The position numbers were made by a program, and so were the translations under genes. Under the pieces are notes generated by a model. It had not been told where the DNA came from. It made no database searches and saw only the letters and a list, made by a program, of their open reading frames with translations. From Clostridiales bacterium UBA4698 (GTDB lineage: Bacteria; Bacillota; Clostridia; TANB77; UBA1234), in the NCBI GenBank assembly GCA_002404755.1, contig DHKI01000008.1, forward strand, positions 1 to 16,230: a DNA stretch of 16,230 nt. Direction: 5' to 3'. Below, in pieces: positions 1 to 7,915 of this stretch (position 1 is the first letter of the stretch; the number at the start of each line of letters is the position of its first letter).

Positions 1-51
1 GACATTATCACAAATGAATTATACATCCAACAAGGATAGGGTTTGTCATTA

Positions 52-80
52 TTGACATCTAAAAATATTTGTATTACCAT
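52..80 (+). promoter_or_regulatory. Probable sigma-A promoter of ogt
   Basis: TTGACA at 52-57 is followed after 17 bases by TACCAT at 75-80 (4 of 6 to the -10 consensus). The predicted start near 87 would leave a leader of about 26 bases before the ogt start codon. The -35 box is perfect but the -10 box is weak. Confidence 0.45.
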
Positions 81-112
81 ACTTATTAAACAACATAATA
101 GGAGGAAAATTG

Positions 113-631
113 ATGACATATAAATACATATATGAAACACCAAAAGAATTCTCAAATATGATAATGAATAGTGATGGTGAACATTTAACAGGTTTATGGT
201 TTGAGGGCTCAAAAGACTCTTCAAAGCATAACATCACTTGTGAAGAAAAAGAATTAAAAATATTTAAAGAAACCACTAAATGGCTAGATATATACTTCAG
301 CGGAAAAGAGCCTAGCTTTACGCCAGAATATAAAATAGAAAACTTAACGCCATTTAGAAAAGAAATAATTGATATAATGAATAATATAAAATATGGTACA
401 ACAATAACCTATAACGATATTGCAAAAATTGTAGCTAAAAATCATGGCATAAATAAAATGTCAGCACAAGCAGTTGGCGGAGCCGTTGGATGGAATCCTA
501 TTTGCATAATCATTCCCTGCCATAGAGTTGTAGGAGCAAACGGAAACTTAACAGGTTATGGTGGCGGAATAGAAAATAAAATTGAATTGCTAAAATTAGA
601 GAAAAATGATATGAGCGGGTTTCATATATAA
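113..631 (+). CDS. ogt: Methylated-DNA--protein-cysteine S-methyltransferase
   Basis: Suicide DNA-repair protein that takes the alkyl group from O6-alkylguanine (and O4-alkylthymine) in DNA onto its own cysteine; cytoplasmic. The C-terminal half shows the family signature: a helix-turn-helix region (YGTTITYNDIAKIVAK) followed by AVGGAVGWNPICIIIPCHRV, with the acceptor Cys at residue 136 in PCHR, then GNLTGYGGG. The N-terminal part is the short, poorly conserved domain seen in Ogt/MGMT proteins. Length of 172 residues is normal. I chose ATG at 113 rather than the TTG one codon earlier because AGGAGG at 100-105 sits seven bases before it. The gene stands alone with its own promoter and no clear terminator after it. 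Recognition is secure; the choice of the symbol ogt over an ada-type name is by length and the absence of an Ada domain. Confidence 0.93.
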   Translation: MTYKYIYETPKEFSNMIMNSDGEHLTGLWFEGSKDSSKHNITCEEKELKIFKETTKWLDIYFSGKEPSFTPEYKIENLTPFRKEIIDIMNNIKYGTTITYNDIAKIVAKNHGINKMSAQAVGGAVGWNPICIIIPCHRVVGANGNLTGYGGGIENKIELLKLEKNDMSGFHI

Positions 632-1828
632 AGTGATGTCTAGCATAGACTAAATTGTAATGCTAATAAAAAAGATTATAAAATAATAGCAAAGCTAAGC
701 AAAATTAGCATAAATATAAATATTTGTAAATTATTTACATTCGTATAACCATGACAAAATGGAGTAGAGGAGGCATAGAATATAAACTGCCTAATTATCA
801 ATTGTAAAATTTTTAATTATAATTGAATAAAGAACTCAACTAAAGGATTGCAACGAACAGATAGATGAAATATATGAGTGAATACAGCATTATAAAATCA
901 AATGGTATAAATTTGCTGATAAAAGTAAGTTTAAAGAATTTAGTTACTGATACAAAAAAATCAGTTTATCAATATTTTGTGCAATGATTAATTAATTTCT
1001 ATAATTCTAGATGATGCCTAAATTAGGTATGATTTTATAATCAAGACCGGTTTTGTTGGTATATGATTGATTAAAACTCATATGTAATTAAACCAACCAT
1101 ATGTAAGATTTAATACTTACCATTGACTCCTGAAGCAAATCACACAATATATGCTAATATATCTAAGTCTAAACCACTTGTTAAATTCCAATAGATATCA
1201 TAGCAAAGATACATGTCGATGTTTATATATCAAAGTCCAAATATTTAGTGCTTAGTTTGAAAAAAATAAAACTATTATAATTATTTTATATGAAACATTC
1301 CTAATAATTGAGATGTTTTCTAGTATAATCGTAAAAAATCGCTAAAAAGCAGAAAATAATACATTTTATTAAAAAAAGGAAAAACATGGCAAAAATACGA
1401 CGCACGAGAATCGTTTTTAAGCCGTTTTTTTAATGGGGGTAATATAGTTTTATGTCTAAAAATCGACCAAATAGGGAGGAATTATAAGAAAAATCGAAAA
1501 AAGTGAAAATAATCTAAAAATTTAACGAATAATAAATAAAAATAAGAAAATAAATAAGAATATGAAAATAAGTTCAAGAAAAAATTAAGAGCTGAAAAAC
1601 AAATTATAAAGATACAACAAATAAAAAACAAATCGATATAGATACAAAACTAAAACTTGAAAGCAAATTATATTATTGCAGAACGTCTGAAATGAATTCT
1701 TTATAAAAATTATAAATCAAATAGTAAAACTATATGCATAAAGTAAGAAAATGCCTTAAAAACGATTTTAGGAGCTTGTTTCTTCATACTAGAATTACGC
1801 AAAACTTTTATTTTGTGCAACAATATAT
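632..1828. other. Gene-poor A-rich stretch, possibly decayed coding DNA
   Basis: About 1.2 kb without a convincing gene. The longest plus-strand frames with an ATG are short and lack ribosome sites: 40 codons at 865-987, and 18 codons at 751-807 (MTKWSRGGIEYKLPNYQL). At 1386-1433 a 15-codon frame (MAKIRRTRIVFKPFF) follows a purine-rich AAAAAAAGGAAAA. From about 1450 to 1720 the plus strand is strongly A-rich. One frame there reads as Lys/Asn-rich protein interrupted by many TAA and TGA codons, with an open run near 1594-1704. This resembles a decayed lysine-rich gene, but I cannot name it. CATATGTAA occurs twice near 1079-1105. No RNA gene is recognised. Confidence 0.4.
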
Positions 1829-2038
1829 TCAATGCACAAAGTCTGTTCTATCATCTAATATATCCTCTTCTACAAATGTAACGTCAACTTTTCCACTAAT
1901 AGAAATTATGCTTGCTTTTTCGTATGTTTTTAAAAAATGTTTCAGTTTTCTTATGTATTCATTAATACTTTTCTCTCCATTTATATAGAATCCAATTTCT
2001 TTTTTCTTAGTTTCTTTAATATAATCTTTAATTGACAT
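1829..2038 (-). CDS. Small hypothetical protein, Alba-like pattern
   Basis: A 69-residue reading frame of unknown function. The first 15 residues are very Lys-rich. Residues 16-49 alternate strand-helix-strand: FYINGEKSINEYIRKLK, then KASIISISGK. This order and spacing resemble the N-terminal half of Alba-superfamily nucleic-acid-binding proteins (IGKKPVxNYV ... EIVIKARGR), followed by a VDVTFVEEDIL helix. That likeness is by eye only and the protein is shorter than a full Alba domain (about 90 residues). The ribosome site is weak (AAAGGAAA well upstream of the ATG). It lies 82 bp downstream of the 102-residue membrane protein on the same strand, separated by an inverted repeat. Just beyond and around its stop is a hairpin TTTGTGCA/TGCACAAA (1812-1840), possibly its 3' end structure. 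It may not be a gene. Confidence 0.4.
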   Translation of the reverse strand: MSIKDYIKETKKKEIGFYINGEKSINEYIRKLKHFLKTYEKASIISISGKVDVTFVEEDILDDRTDFVH

Positions 2039-2074
2039 GTTTTATCGATTTCCTTTTCATTAGTATTTCTAACG

Positions 2075-2111
2075 TATAAAGTACTAAGAATATTCTTCTC
2101 AGTACTTTATA
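2075..2111. repeat. 11-bp inverted repeat between two small genes
   Basis: TATAAAGTACT (2075-2085) and AGTACTTTATA (2101-2111) are perfectly complementary around a 15-base loop, which itself contains AAGAATATTCTT. On the minus strand it follows the 102-residue membrane protein gene. There is no T-run after the stem, so it is either a weak terminator, an RNA-stabilising or processing hairpin, or an operator for the next gene. Confidence 0.5.
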
Positions 2112-2120
2112 TCATATCTC

Positions 2121-2429
2121 TTATTTCTTCTTTGCACCAGATTTCCCTTCGGCTAGGCTTGTTAGCAATAATACTCCTAATATTAGGACCATCAATGTAA
2201 CTATTAACTTCACCATTCCCGCGTCAAAGGGCATTGTTCCTAAATTAATTGAGTCCTCAACTTGCCCTGCAATGTTTGAAGGTATTTTTTCAAGATCTTT
2301 TCCATATTTTATATAATCTGATATTAACACCTTAGGTGCCATAATCTTTTCAAACGCATTAATGAAAATAAATATGCCACCAATAGTAATTAATATATTT
2401 TTCCAATGATTTGTTATAAACGTTTTCAT
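2121..2429 (-). CDS. Small two-helix membrane protein, unknown function
   Basis: A 102-residue protein I do not recognise. Two hydrophobic segments are visible: residues 11-27 (NILITIGGIFIFINAF) and residues 71-92 (GMVKLIVTLMVLILGVLLLT). They are joined by a polar stretch of about 45 residues with several charged positions, and the chain ends in a basic tail (GKSGAKKK). This suggests a small integral membrane protein with both ends on the same side and a soluble loop between. The start is secure: AGGAGG is five bases ahead of the ATG. It is transcribed away from the CRISPR array and shares no strand or spacing with the cas operon, so a CRISPR role is not indicated. Holin-like or secretion-accessory roles are possible on size and topology alone. 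Confidence 0.7.
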   Translation of the reverse strand: MKTFITNHWKNILITIGGIFIFINAFEKIMAPKVLISDYIKYGKDLEKIPSNIAGQVEDSINLGTMPFDAGMVKLIVTLMVLILGVLLLTSLAEGKSGAKKK

Positions 2430-2448
2430 ATGTACCTCCTCTACTCCA

Positions 2449-2691
2449 CGTACTCACAATACAATTATAAAACAGATTACATAATTTAGCAAGTATTTTT
2501 GTATGTAACAATCAAAAATTTACTCTATACCACGTTTGAAGGCTTGTTGTTGCTATTTTAGATATTCATTTCTTTTTAGTTCTTGCAGGACTAAGTATTA
2601 CATTTTGTTATTTTATCATGCTTTTCTTTGTTATATGGCACCTCATGCAAATAAATTTTTATACTTTGGTTACCTTTCTCCCATTGTCTCT
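2449..2691 (+). other. Upstream flank (possible leader) of the CRISPR array
   Basis: AT-rich, non-coding on both strands as far as I can see, lying between the divergent 102-residue gene and the first repeat. It should contain the promoter of the membrane-protein gene (minus). I see no strong sigma-A promoter pointing into the array, which fits the promoter-in-repeat arrangement described for the array itself. A weak likeness to part of the repeat (TATTACATTTTG near 2596) is not enough to call a degenerate repeat. Confidence 0.4.
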
Positions 2692-3254
2692 GTTATAGTT
2701 CCTTGTTACATTCTGATATGATATAATTTGTTACTTCGTCAAGTAATAAGTTTTTAAGTTATAGTTCCTTGTTACATTCTGATATGATATAATTTAAAAA
2801 AGCTTCTGCTGGTATGGACGATTGTTATAGTTCCTTGTTACATTCTGATATGATATAATCTTTTATGTGAAAATAATTGTTCAGTTTCAGTTATAGTTCC
2901 TTGTTACATTCTGATATGATATAATCTGGAAGCTAAGAACTAAAAAACGCAAACTGTTATAGTTCCTTGTTACATTCTGATATGATATAATCCATTGTGT
3001 AAACTTGCAAAACGAACCGACGTTATAGTTCCTTGTTACATTCTGATATGATATAATACATTAAAACGACTTAGACTAAATATTTCAGTTATAGTTCCTT
3101 GTTACATTCTGATATGATATAATTTTTTTAAAAGGAGAAATAACAAAAGATGGTTATAGTTCCTTGTTACATTCTGATATGATATAATTTCTTTCCTTTT
3201 TCATCATAATAAGTAATAGTTATAGTTCCTTGTTACATTCTGATATGATATAAT
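2692..3254 (+). CRISPR. Type II-C CRISPR array, 9 repeats and 8 spacers
   Basis: Nine repeats of 36 bp, apparently all identical, start at 2692, 2758, 2824, 2890, 2956, 3022, 3088, 3153 and 3219. Each begins GTTATAGTTCCTTG and ends TTCTGATATGATATAAT. Spacers are 30 bp, except the seventh (3124-3152), which is 29 bp. The repeat orientation (5' G, TATAAT-like 3' end) and the pairing with the anti-repeat at 7994-8029 set transcription on the plus strand, convergent with the cas genes. The last nine bases of every repeat, TGATATAAT, match the extended -10 promoter consensus exactly. Transcription could therefore start inside every spacer and yield crRNAs with guides of roughly 23-24 bases, as known for Neisseria meningitidis type II-C. 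No repeat is degenerate, so the trailer end cannot be told from repeat decay. Confidence 0.98.
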
Positions 3255-3305
3255 GTGTGGTTCTATAATGCATACAGCAGAGTACTTTTAAGGATTATTT
3301 ATAAT

Positions 3306-3344
3306 AAAAAAGCAGCTATTTTTTGTGTAAATAGTTGCTTTTTT
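3306..3344. terminator. Bidirectional terminator between array and cas2
   Basis: A 16-bp stem (AAAAAAGCAGCTATTT paired with AAATAGTTGCTTTTTT, one G-U pair) with a 7-base loop and A/T runs on both sides. It ends array transcription on the plus strand and the cas9-cas1-cas2 message on the minus strand. It lies 8 bp beyond the cas2 stop. Confidence 0.9.
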
Positions 3345-3352
3345 ATTGTTTT

Positions 3353-3673
3353 TTAGAATATTGATAATTGTTCTGCATTGATTTTTCTCTCCCTTATTGT
3401 CTTTTTTCCTATTAGTATTTCCATACTTGCATATTGTTTCTCTGTAACTTTCATACATCTTATCGAACCTTTTCGTGGCAAATTTTCTTTTAATCTTGCA
3501 TAGTGCTTATAGACTCCATCATCTCCATTGCAAATTCGTGAATACACTGAAAATTGCAACATATCATATCCATCTTTTATTAAAAATTTTCTAAATTGTG
3601 CGTATATTTTTCTATCCTTTTTCATTACTACTGGCAAATCAAAAAATACAATTAACCTCATATATTTACCCAT
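3353..3673 (-). CDS. cas2: CRISPR-associated endoribonuclease/integrase subunit Cas2
   Basis: Structural partner of Cas1 in the spacer-integration complex. The 106-residue chain has the Cas2 ferredoxin-like core typical of type II: MRLIVFFDLPV at residues 5-15 with the conserved Asp, then RKFLIKDGYDMLQFSVYSRI, and a C-terminal strand KVTEKQYASMEILIGKK. ATG at 3673 is taken as the start because AAAGG lies seven bases ahead of it; an internal Met (residue 5, just before RLIVFF) is a less likely alternative. It overlaps the end of the cas1 reading frame by 8 bp, implying translational coupling. Nothing in its own sequence looks damaged, so if Cas1 is inactive Cas2 is probably idle. Confidence 0.95.
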   Translation of the reverse strand: MGKYMRLIVFFDLPVVMKKDRKIYAQFRKFLIKDGYDMLQFSVYSRICNGDDGVYKHYARLKENLPRKGSIRCMKVTEKQYASMEILIGKKTIRERKINAEQLSIF

Positions 3674-4572
3674 ATGTGTGCCTTTCGAGTGGCACTATTA
3701 TTGGTACCAAAAGTTTTTCGTAATTTTTTTCTTGTATGCTAGTAGTAAACGAACTTATCATAACATTTATTGCATTTAATACACACTGCCTTTTTCCTTC
3801 TATTATTACATCGTAGTTTAATAAATCTACAAGTGATTGCTTTATTTTACTGTCGAACTCTTCGTTTTTTAGATTGATATTTTGTACAGTCCACAAATCT
3901 ACGATTGGTCTAAATGGCTCAATAAAGTCATCTGCTAAATTAAAATTGTTTAATTCACTCTTATGATGTATTCCGAAGACATGGAATATATCCGTATTGT
4001 GCTATACTCCTTGCTATTGCACCTCTTATGATTGTGTAACCATAATCTAAACATGCGTTAAAGATGTTATCGTGATTTCTATTAAACCCTCTTGTAAATA
4101 AACTTTCAAAATAAAGTTTTGCAACTTGTCCTTCAATATTTTTAGGATCTCCAGAATCAACATTCTGCACCATTTTCATCATTTTTTCTTCGATATCATA
4201 TTTTCCAATACATCTTAGAACATATGCTTGATTAGTTATTTTTTGTTTGATTATTTTTTGCCAACATCTCTTTTTAAATGGTTCGGATAAGATAATTTGT
4301 TCTTTTAATATTTTTAAGCTTCTACTATGCTGATAGTATGGTAATACATATCCATTTGGAATGTGCTTTGAATCACATATATACACTATAATATTATTTT
4401 CACAGAATTTGCTGAGTAAACCTTCTGTTATTAGTATTTGCTGAGATTCTAATACTATGGCAGATACATCTTCTAGAGGCACATTCCAAACATCTTCTTG
4501 TTGTATGCATAATTGGTTGTTTTTTAAAGATAACTTTGAGGGATGAGATATAATAATACTCCTCCAGCTCAT
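3666..4572 (-). pseudogene. cas1: cas1 (type II), interrupted by a one-base frameshift
   Basis: Cas1 is the integrase that inserts new spacers. The frame from ATG 4572 (MSWRSIIISH, the usual type II start, with AGGAGG eight bases upstream overlapping the cas9 stop) encodes 203 residues, including the first metal ligand Glu147 in NIEGQVAKLYF. It stops at 3961. Family sequence resumes in the next frame: after IPCL the other frame reads GIHHKSELNNFNLADDFIEP and continues to the stop at 3666. Dropping one base in CTTCGGA (about 3975) restores PCLGIHH and a 301-residue Cas1 of normal length. The catalytic His (about 203) and Glu (about 218) lie after the break, so the truncated product should be inactive. 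Possible explanations are a real mutation, an assembly error, or +1 slippage at CUU followed by the CGG codon. A longer start (GTG 4581) is less likely. Confidence 0.9.
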
Positions 4573-4584
4573 TTTTATCACCTC

Positions 4585-7500
4585 CTATTTAGATTGTTTT
4601 TCACCTCCTTTCCTTTGTTCTTTATTTATTTTATGGTAATTACCAAGGATGTCTACTTCATATTTATCGAATACTTCTAAATTTTGAGGACCAATCCCTT
4701 CTAGTTTTCGACTTCCATCATGTGATATCATATTTATAGCACCAGTTCCCCTATGAGTAGATGTGTAATAGCCATATATTGTTTCTTCATTTTTCTTTTT
4801 TACTGCAATCATATCATTTGAATATAACGAAAACTTAAATATATAATTTTCATCCATTTCTAGCCATTCACTTTCTGGCTTATTTGCTTTTATTGCCTTA
4901 TTAGGCAGTCTATCTTTTACCATATCCGCAACATATATCGGTACCAAGTAATATTTATTGTTTTTTGTAAATACATCAACTCTTACCATGTTACCATTTG
5001 CTGCAATACCTGTTTCGTTGTTGATTTTTACACCTGCTCCACTACTCATGACTTTTGGAACCTTAATACTTTTTACGATTGGTCCTTCCCCATTTTTTGA
5101 ATGTTTTCTTACTGTATAATCTGATGAAAATGCTTTTTCTGCTTTGAAGTTATATTCAGCTAGTCTCGCATAAATACGGTCGTATAAATCCTTGTCGCTT
5201 TCGTATAATTTTTTGCACTTTTCATTGTGTAGCAATGTTTCTATTTCATCTTTTGAAATGCTACTAAGAGGCTTTTTCACGGTTACGATTCCAGCGTCTT
5301 GTTTTAATGAATAAATTGTTTCTCCATGTGCTTCACCACTTATTTTTCTATTTGGCATTCTTGATACAAAAATAGGTTTTATATCGTTTATGTCTACATC
5401 ATCATAATTTGTAAAGCTTCCGCGTTTAAAATGCTCTAAAATCAATTTTTGTACCATTTCGATAGTTACAGTCTTATCTTTCCATTCATCTGGAATTCTA
5501 GGAATTCTCATTTCTAGTTCTTCTTTAAAATTATCCCAAGGCTCTGCCATTTCATGTGTTTTGTATTTTACATCTACGATTTCGCCAGTTGTAGGGTCAT
5601 AATAATCTCCATTTTTATTAGGATAATAAAGTTCTTTTTCTTTACTATATTCTCTAATTTTCTTTTGAAATTTTTCGCTAGCACAAGCTATTATTACAGC
5701 ATCTTCTGCGTGGTGTAAATCGTTTTCTTCACGATTTTTAGCAGAAATGCCCCAATAATGTCTTAAAGCTGTTGTAGCAGCACCAACTATTGTTTTTACT
5801 TTTATTCGGTTTTCTTTTTCGCTATAGTTATTAAATTTTAGATTTTTCTTTATAAAGTTTGTCATATACCTAGCAATATATTTTGTATCAACTAAGTTTC
5901 TAGCTATCCAATCATTTTCTTTGTCTTCGTTAAAGTTTTTAACTAATAGATTTTCCCTCTTCTTGATATTATTTCTATATGTACTTTTTACCCATGCCTC
6001 GAATGTTTCCCAGTTTGGAGTTCCTCCAAGATATTCATATGGTGTTTGATTTCTTTTTTCTTGGTTTTCTTTTGATAGAACTAATACTTTGTTATTATAT
6101 GAATCATCAAATGACCTGCTAAAAGGTATAGCATGATCTATTTGAACATATCCATCTTCGAATAGTCTTGAGTATTCTATAGGAAGTAGTGAATATGCAC
6201 TCTTTCCATCTTGTTCATGATATAATCTCTTTTTTAGCATATCTACTGGTTTAGCTTTTATATTGAAATGTTCTTCTATATCCTTTTTTAGATTATCATT
6301 TATAGTTCTATTTTCTTTTTGTTTGTCTTCAATCTTTTTTCTTTCACTAAAGTTTTTTGTTAAATCTCTTGCCACTTCTATATGTATTTCATATGGAGAA
6401 CCATATTTATCTATTACTGCATTTATTACCTTTCTAGTTTGTGCTATAGCTCTATACACTACAGGATTTCTAATATCATCTTTTGGAATGACAGGAAGCT
6501 TATATTTAGGATTTTCATCATCTGCTTTAAAATTATAACCAGCTTCTTTACATGCTTCATCGTACTTTCTTCCCTCTTCAAAATAAGGCAATATATTTTT
6601 CATTGCTTTATATGATAGGTGTCCAAACTTGCTGAAATTAACTTTTAATAGACCTTCGATTATATCATCTGAAAGTCCAAGTTTTTGCAATTCTTCTTTT
6701 ATAGTCACATCTGTTTTGTTTAATGTTAAAACTTCTGCAATTTCATCTAATAAATCATGATTATTTAATATATCCTCATGTCCATTTAATGCAGATTTTA
6801 ATTCATGATATCCAACTAGTTTAACGAATACAGCATCTTCAGTTTTCTTAACTATTTCTTCATATGATAATTTCTCATATGTACCATCTGCTTTTTTAAC
6901 TGGTTTTATATAGTAGTATAATCCCGTAAATACAGCTTCATCTGGTAACTTTAATTCTTTTCTAATCTTACCGTACTTAACACCAGATTTCGTCTCATAA
7001 GCAAGCTTTATAAGTTTTTCTCTTTCTTCCATAGTTAAGTACCTTTTATCATCGCCTACCATATATGAAAGATTATTTATTTTTTGTAATAACATGAACC
7101 TTTCAAATGTATAACTATTTTTAGATGCTCTTGGCTCATCCTTTTCAAGTGTACATTTTCCAATCATCTTTTGCATAAGCTCTGATGTCATAAAAGGTTT
7201 TTGCCAATCAAATACTTCTAAAAATTCAGATTCGAAATTTTCACTTGCAAATTCGCTTCCAAAGCTTCTTTGCTTATCAAATAGGATTTTAATTTCTTCA
7301 CGAAGCTCACTTCTATCTACACAGTTATTATAATCTCCTCTTTTGTTTCTTTTATTGTTTTGATACTTCTTATCTTTAGCAAACATTTCACCAACTGTTC
7401 TATATCCTTTTAACTCCATATAAATTTTGTTTGCCTTAATTGCTTTTGTAAGTTTTCCACTTTCAGATTTTTCATTCTCATCTTCTATCTTTCTATTCGA

Positions 7501-7893
7501 CTTATATCCTCTTCTTTTTGCTATAGTTGTCAAAACTCTAGCCCATTCTTTTGCATTTAGTTTTCTATCTAATCCACATGCTCTTAATTTCCATGTATCT
7601 ATATCATCACTTTTTAATTTATATAAATCAGAAATTTCATTTTTAGAAACTAAATTATATTTAATAAACAAGTCTTTTATCTTGTCCATTCTTACTCTTC
7701 TTCTTTTTAGTCTTCTTCTAAGTCCTCTTGCGATTCTTCTGTTTTCGTTTATTGCTCCACCATCTTTTGGTCTTTCTGCCGCTGGGAAAATTCTAACTCC
7801 TAAATCTTCAATTCTATTTTTTTCATCGTTTATAACTGCCCATCCGATAGATTTTATTCCTATATCTAATCCTAGTACATATCTTATTTCCAT
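4585..7893 (-). CDS. cas9: Type II-C CRISPR-associated endonuclease Cas9
   Basis: RNA-guided double-strand DNA nuclease, 1102 residues, in the size range of compact type II-C enzymes. RuvC-I is at the N-terminus (YVLGLDIGIKSIGWA, catalytic Asp10). The Arg-rich bridge helix is at about residues 51-74 (ENRRIARGLRRRLKRRR). The helical REC lobe follows. RuvC-II is at IHIEVARDL with Glu506. The HNH domain has QIDHAIPF with His587 (Asp586 before it) and the later Asn610 in SKENQ. RuvC-III is at HHAEDAVI with His727/His728 and Asp731. The C-terminal PAM-interacting region includes YYLVPIYVADMV. All catalytic residues are present, so it looks active. ATG 7893 has AAGGAG five bases upstream. It heads the cas9-cas1-cas2 operon; the gap to cas1 is 12 bp. 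Only 35 bases separate it from the tracrRNA terminator stem, leaving no room for a separate standard promoter. Confidence 0.98.
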   Translation of the reverse strand: MEIRYVLGLDIGIKSIGWAVINDEKNRIEDLGVRIFPAAERPKDGGAINENRRIARGLRRRLKRRRVRMDKIKDLFIKYNLVSKNEISDLYKLKSDDIDTWKLRACGLDRKLNAKEWARVLTTIAKRRGYKSNRKIEDENEKSESGKLTKAIKANKIYMELKGYRTVGEMFAKDKKYQNNKRNKRGDYNNCVDRSELREEIKILFDKQRSFGSEFASENFESEFLEVFDWQKPFMTSELMQKMIGKCTLEKDEPRASKNSYTFERFMLLQKINNLSYMVGDDKRYLTMEEREKLIKLAYETKSGVKYGKIRKELKLPDEAVFTGLYYYIKPVKKADGTYEKLSYEEIVKKTEDAVFVKLVGYHELKSALNGHEDILNNHDLLDEIAEVLTLNKTDVTIKEELQKLGLSDDIIEGLLKVNFSKFGHLSYKAMKNILPYFEEGRKYDEACKEAGYNFKADDENPKYKLPVIPKDDIRNPVVYRAIAQTRKVINAVIDKYGSPYEIHIEVARDLTKNFSERKKIEDKQKENRTINDNLKKDIEEHFNIKAKPVDMLKKRLYHEQDGKSAYSLLPIEYSRLFEDGYVQIDHAIPFSRSFDDSYNNKVLVLSKENQEKRNQTPYEYLGGTPNWETFEAWVKSTYRNNIKKRENLLVKNFNEDKENDWIARNLVDTKYIARYMTNFIKKNLKFNNYSEKENRIKVKTIVGAATTALRHYWGISAKNREENDLHHAEDAVIIACASEKFQKKIREYSKEKELYYPNKNGDYYDPTTGEIVDVKYKTHEMAEPWDNFKEELEMRIPRIPDEWKDKTVTIEMVQKLILEHFKRGSFTNYDDVDINDIKPIFVSRMPNRKISGEAHGETIYSLKQDAGIVTVKKPLSSISKDEIETLLHNEKCKKLYESDKDLYDRIYARLAEYNFKAEKAFSSDYTVRKHSKNGEGPIVKSIKVPKVMSSGAGVKINNETGIAANGNMVRVDVFTKNNKYYLVPIYVADMVKDRLPNKAIKANKPESEWLEMDENYIFKFSLYSNDMIAVKKKNEETIYGYYTSTHRGTGAINMISHDGSRKLEGIGPQNLEVFDKYEVDILGNYHKINKEQRKGGEKQSK

Positions 7894-7915
7894 AAATGCT
7901 CCTTCCTAATATCAT

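Noticed and set aside
664..710. Inverted repeat ATGCTAAT/ATTAGCAT after ogt as a terminator
   Set aside because: The loop is about 35 bases and no T-run follows the second arm; not convincing as a terminator.
1734..1988. 84-codon plus-strand frame
   Set aside because: It overlaps the minus-strand 69-residue frame, has no ribosome site, and its product is a hydrophobic Phe/Ser-rich string typical of an antisense shadow.
2590..2625. A degenerate repeat upstream of the array
   Set aside because: Only about ten bases (TATTACATTTTG) resemble the repeat, and the rest does not align; chance likeness in AT-rich DNA.
2536..2721. 61-codon plus-strand frame running into the first CRISPR repeat
   Set aside because: No ribosome site, and its end lies inside the repeat; it occupies the array flank and has no family features.
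3666..3896. A separate 76-residue gene between cas1 and cas2
   Set aside because: Its frame extends upstream without a stop into GIHHKSELNNFNLADDF, which is the missing C-terminal part of Cas1, so it is the downstream half of the frameshifted cas1.
3353..4572. A fourth adaptation gene (csn2 or cas4) in the Cas operon
   Set aside because: Nothing lies between cas2 and the terminator, and all frames are accounted for by cas1 and cas2. This supports type II-C rather than II-A or II-B.
7427..7909. 160-codon frame antisense to the cas9 5' end
   Set aside because: Lies wholly within cas9 and its product (Leu/Ser/Phe-rich) is what the complement of Lys-rich coding sequence gives.
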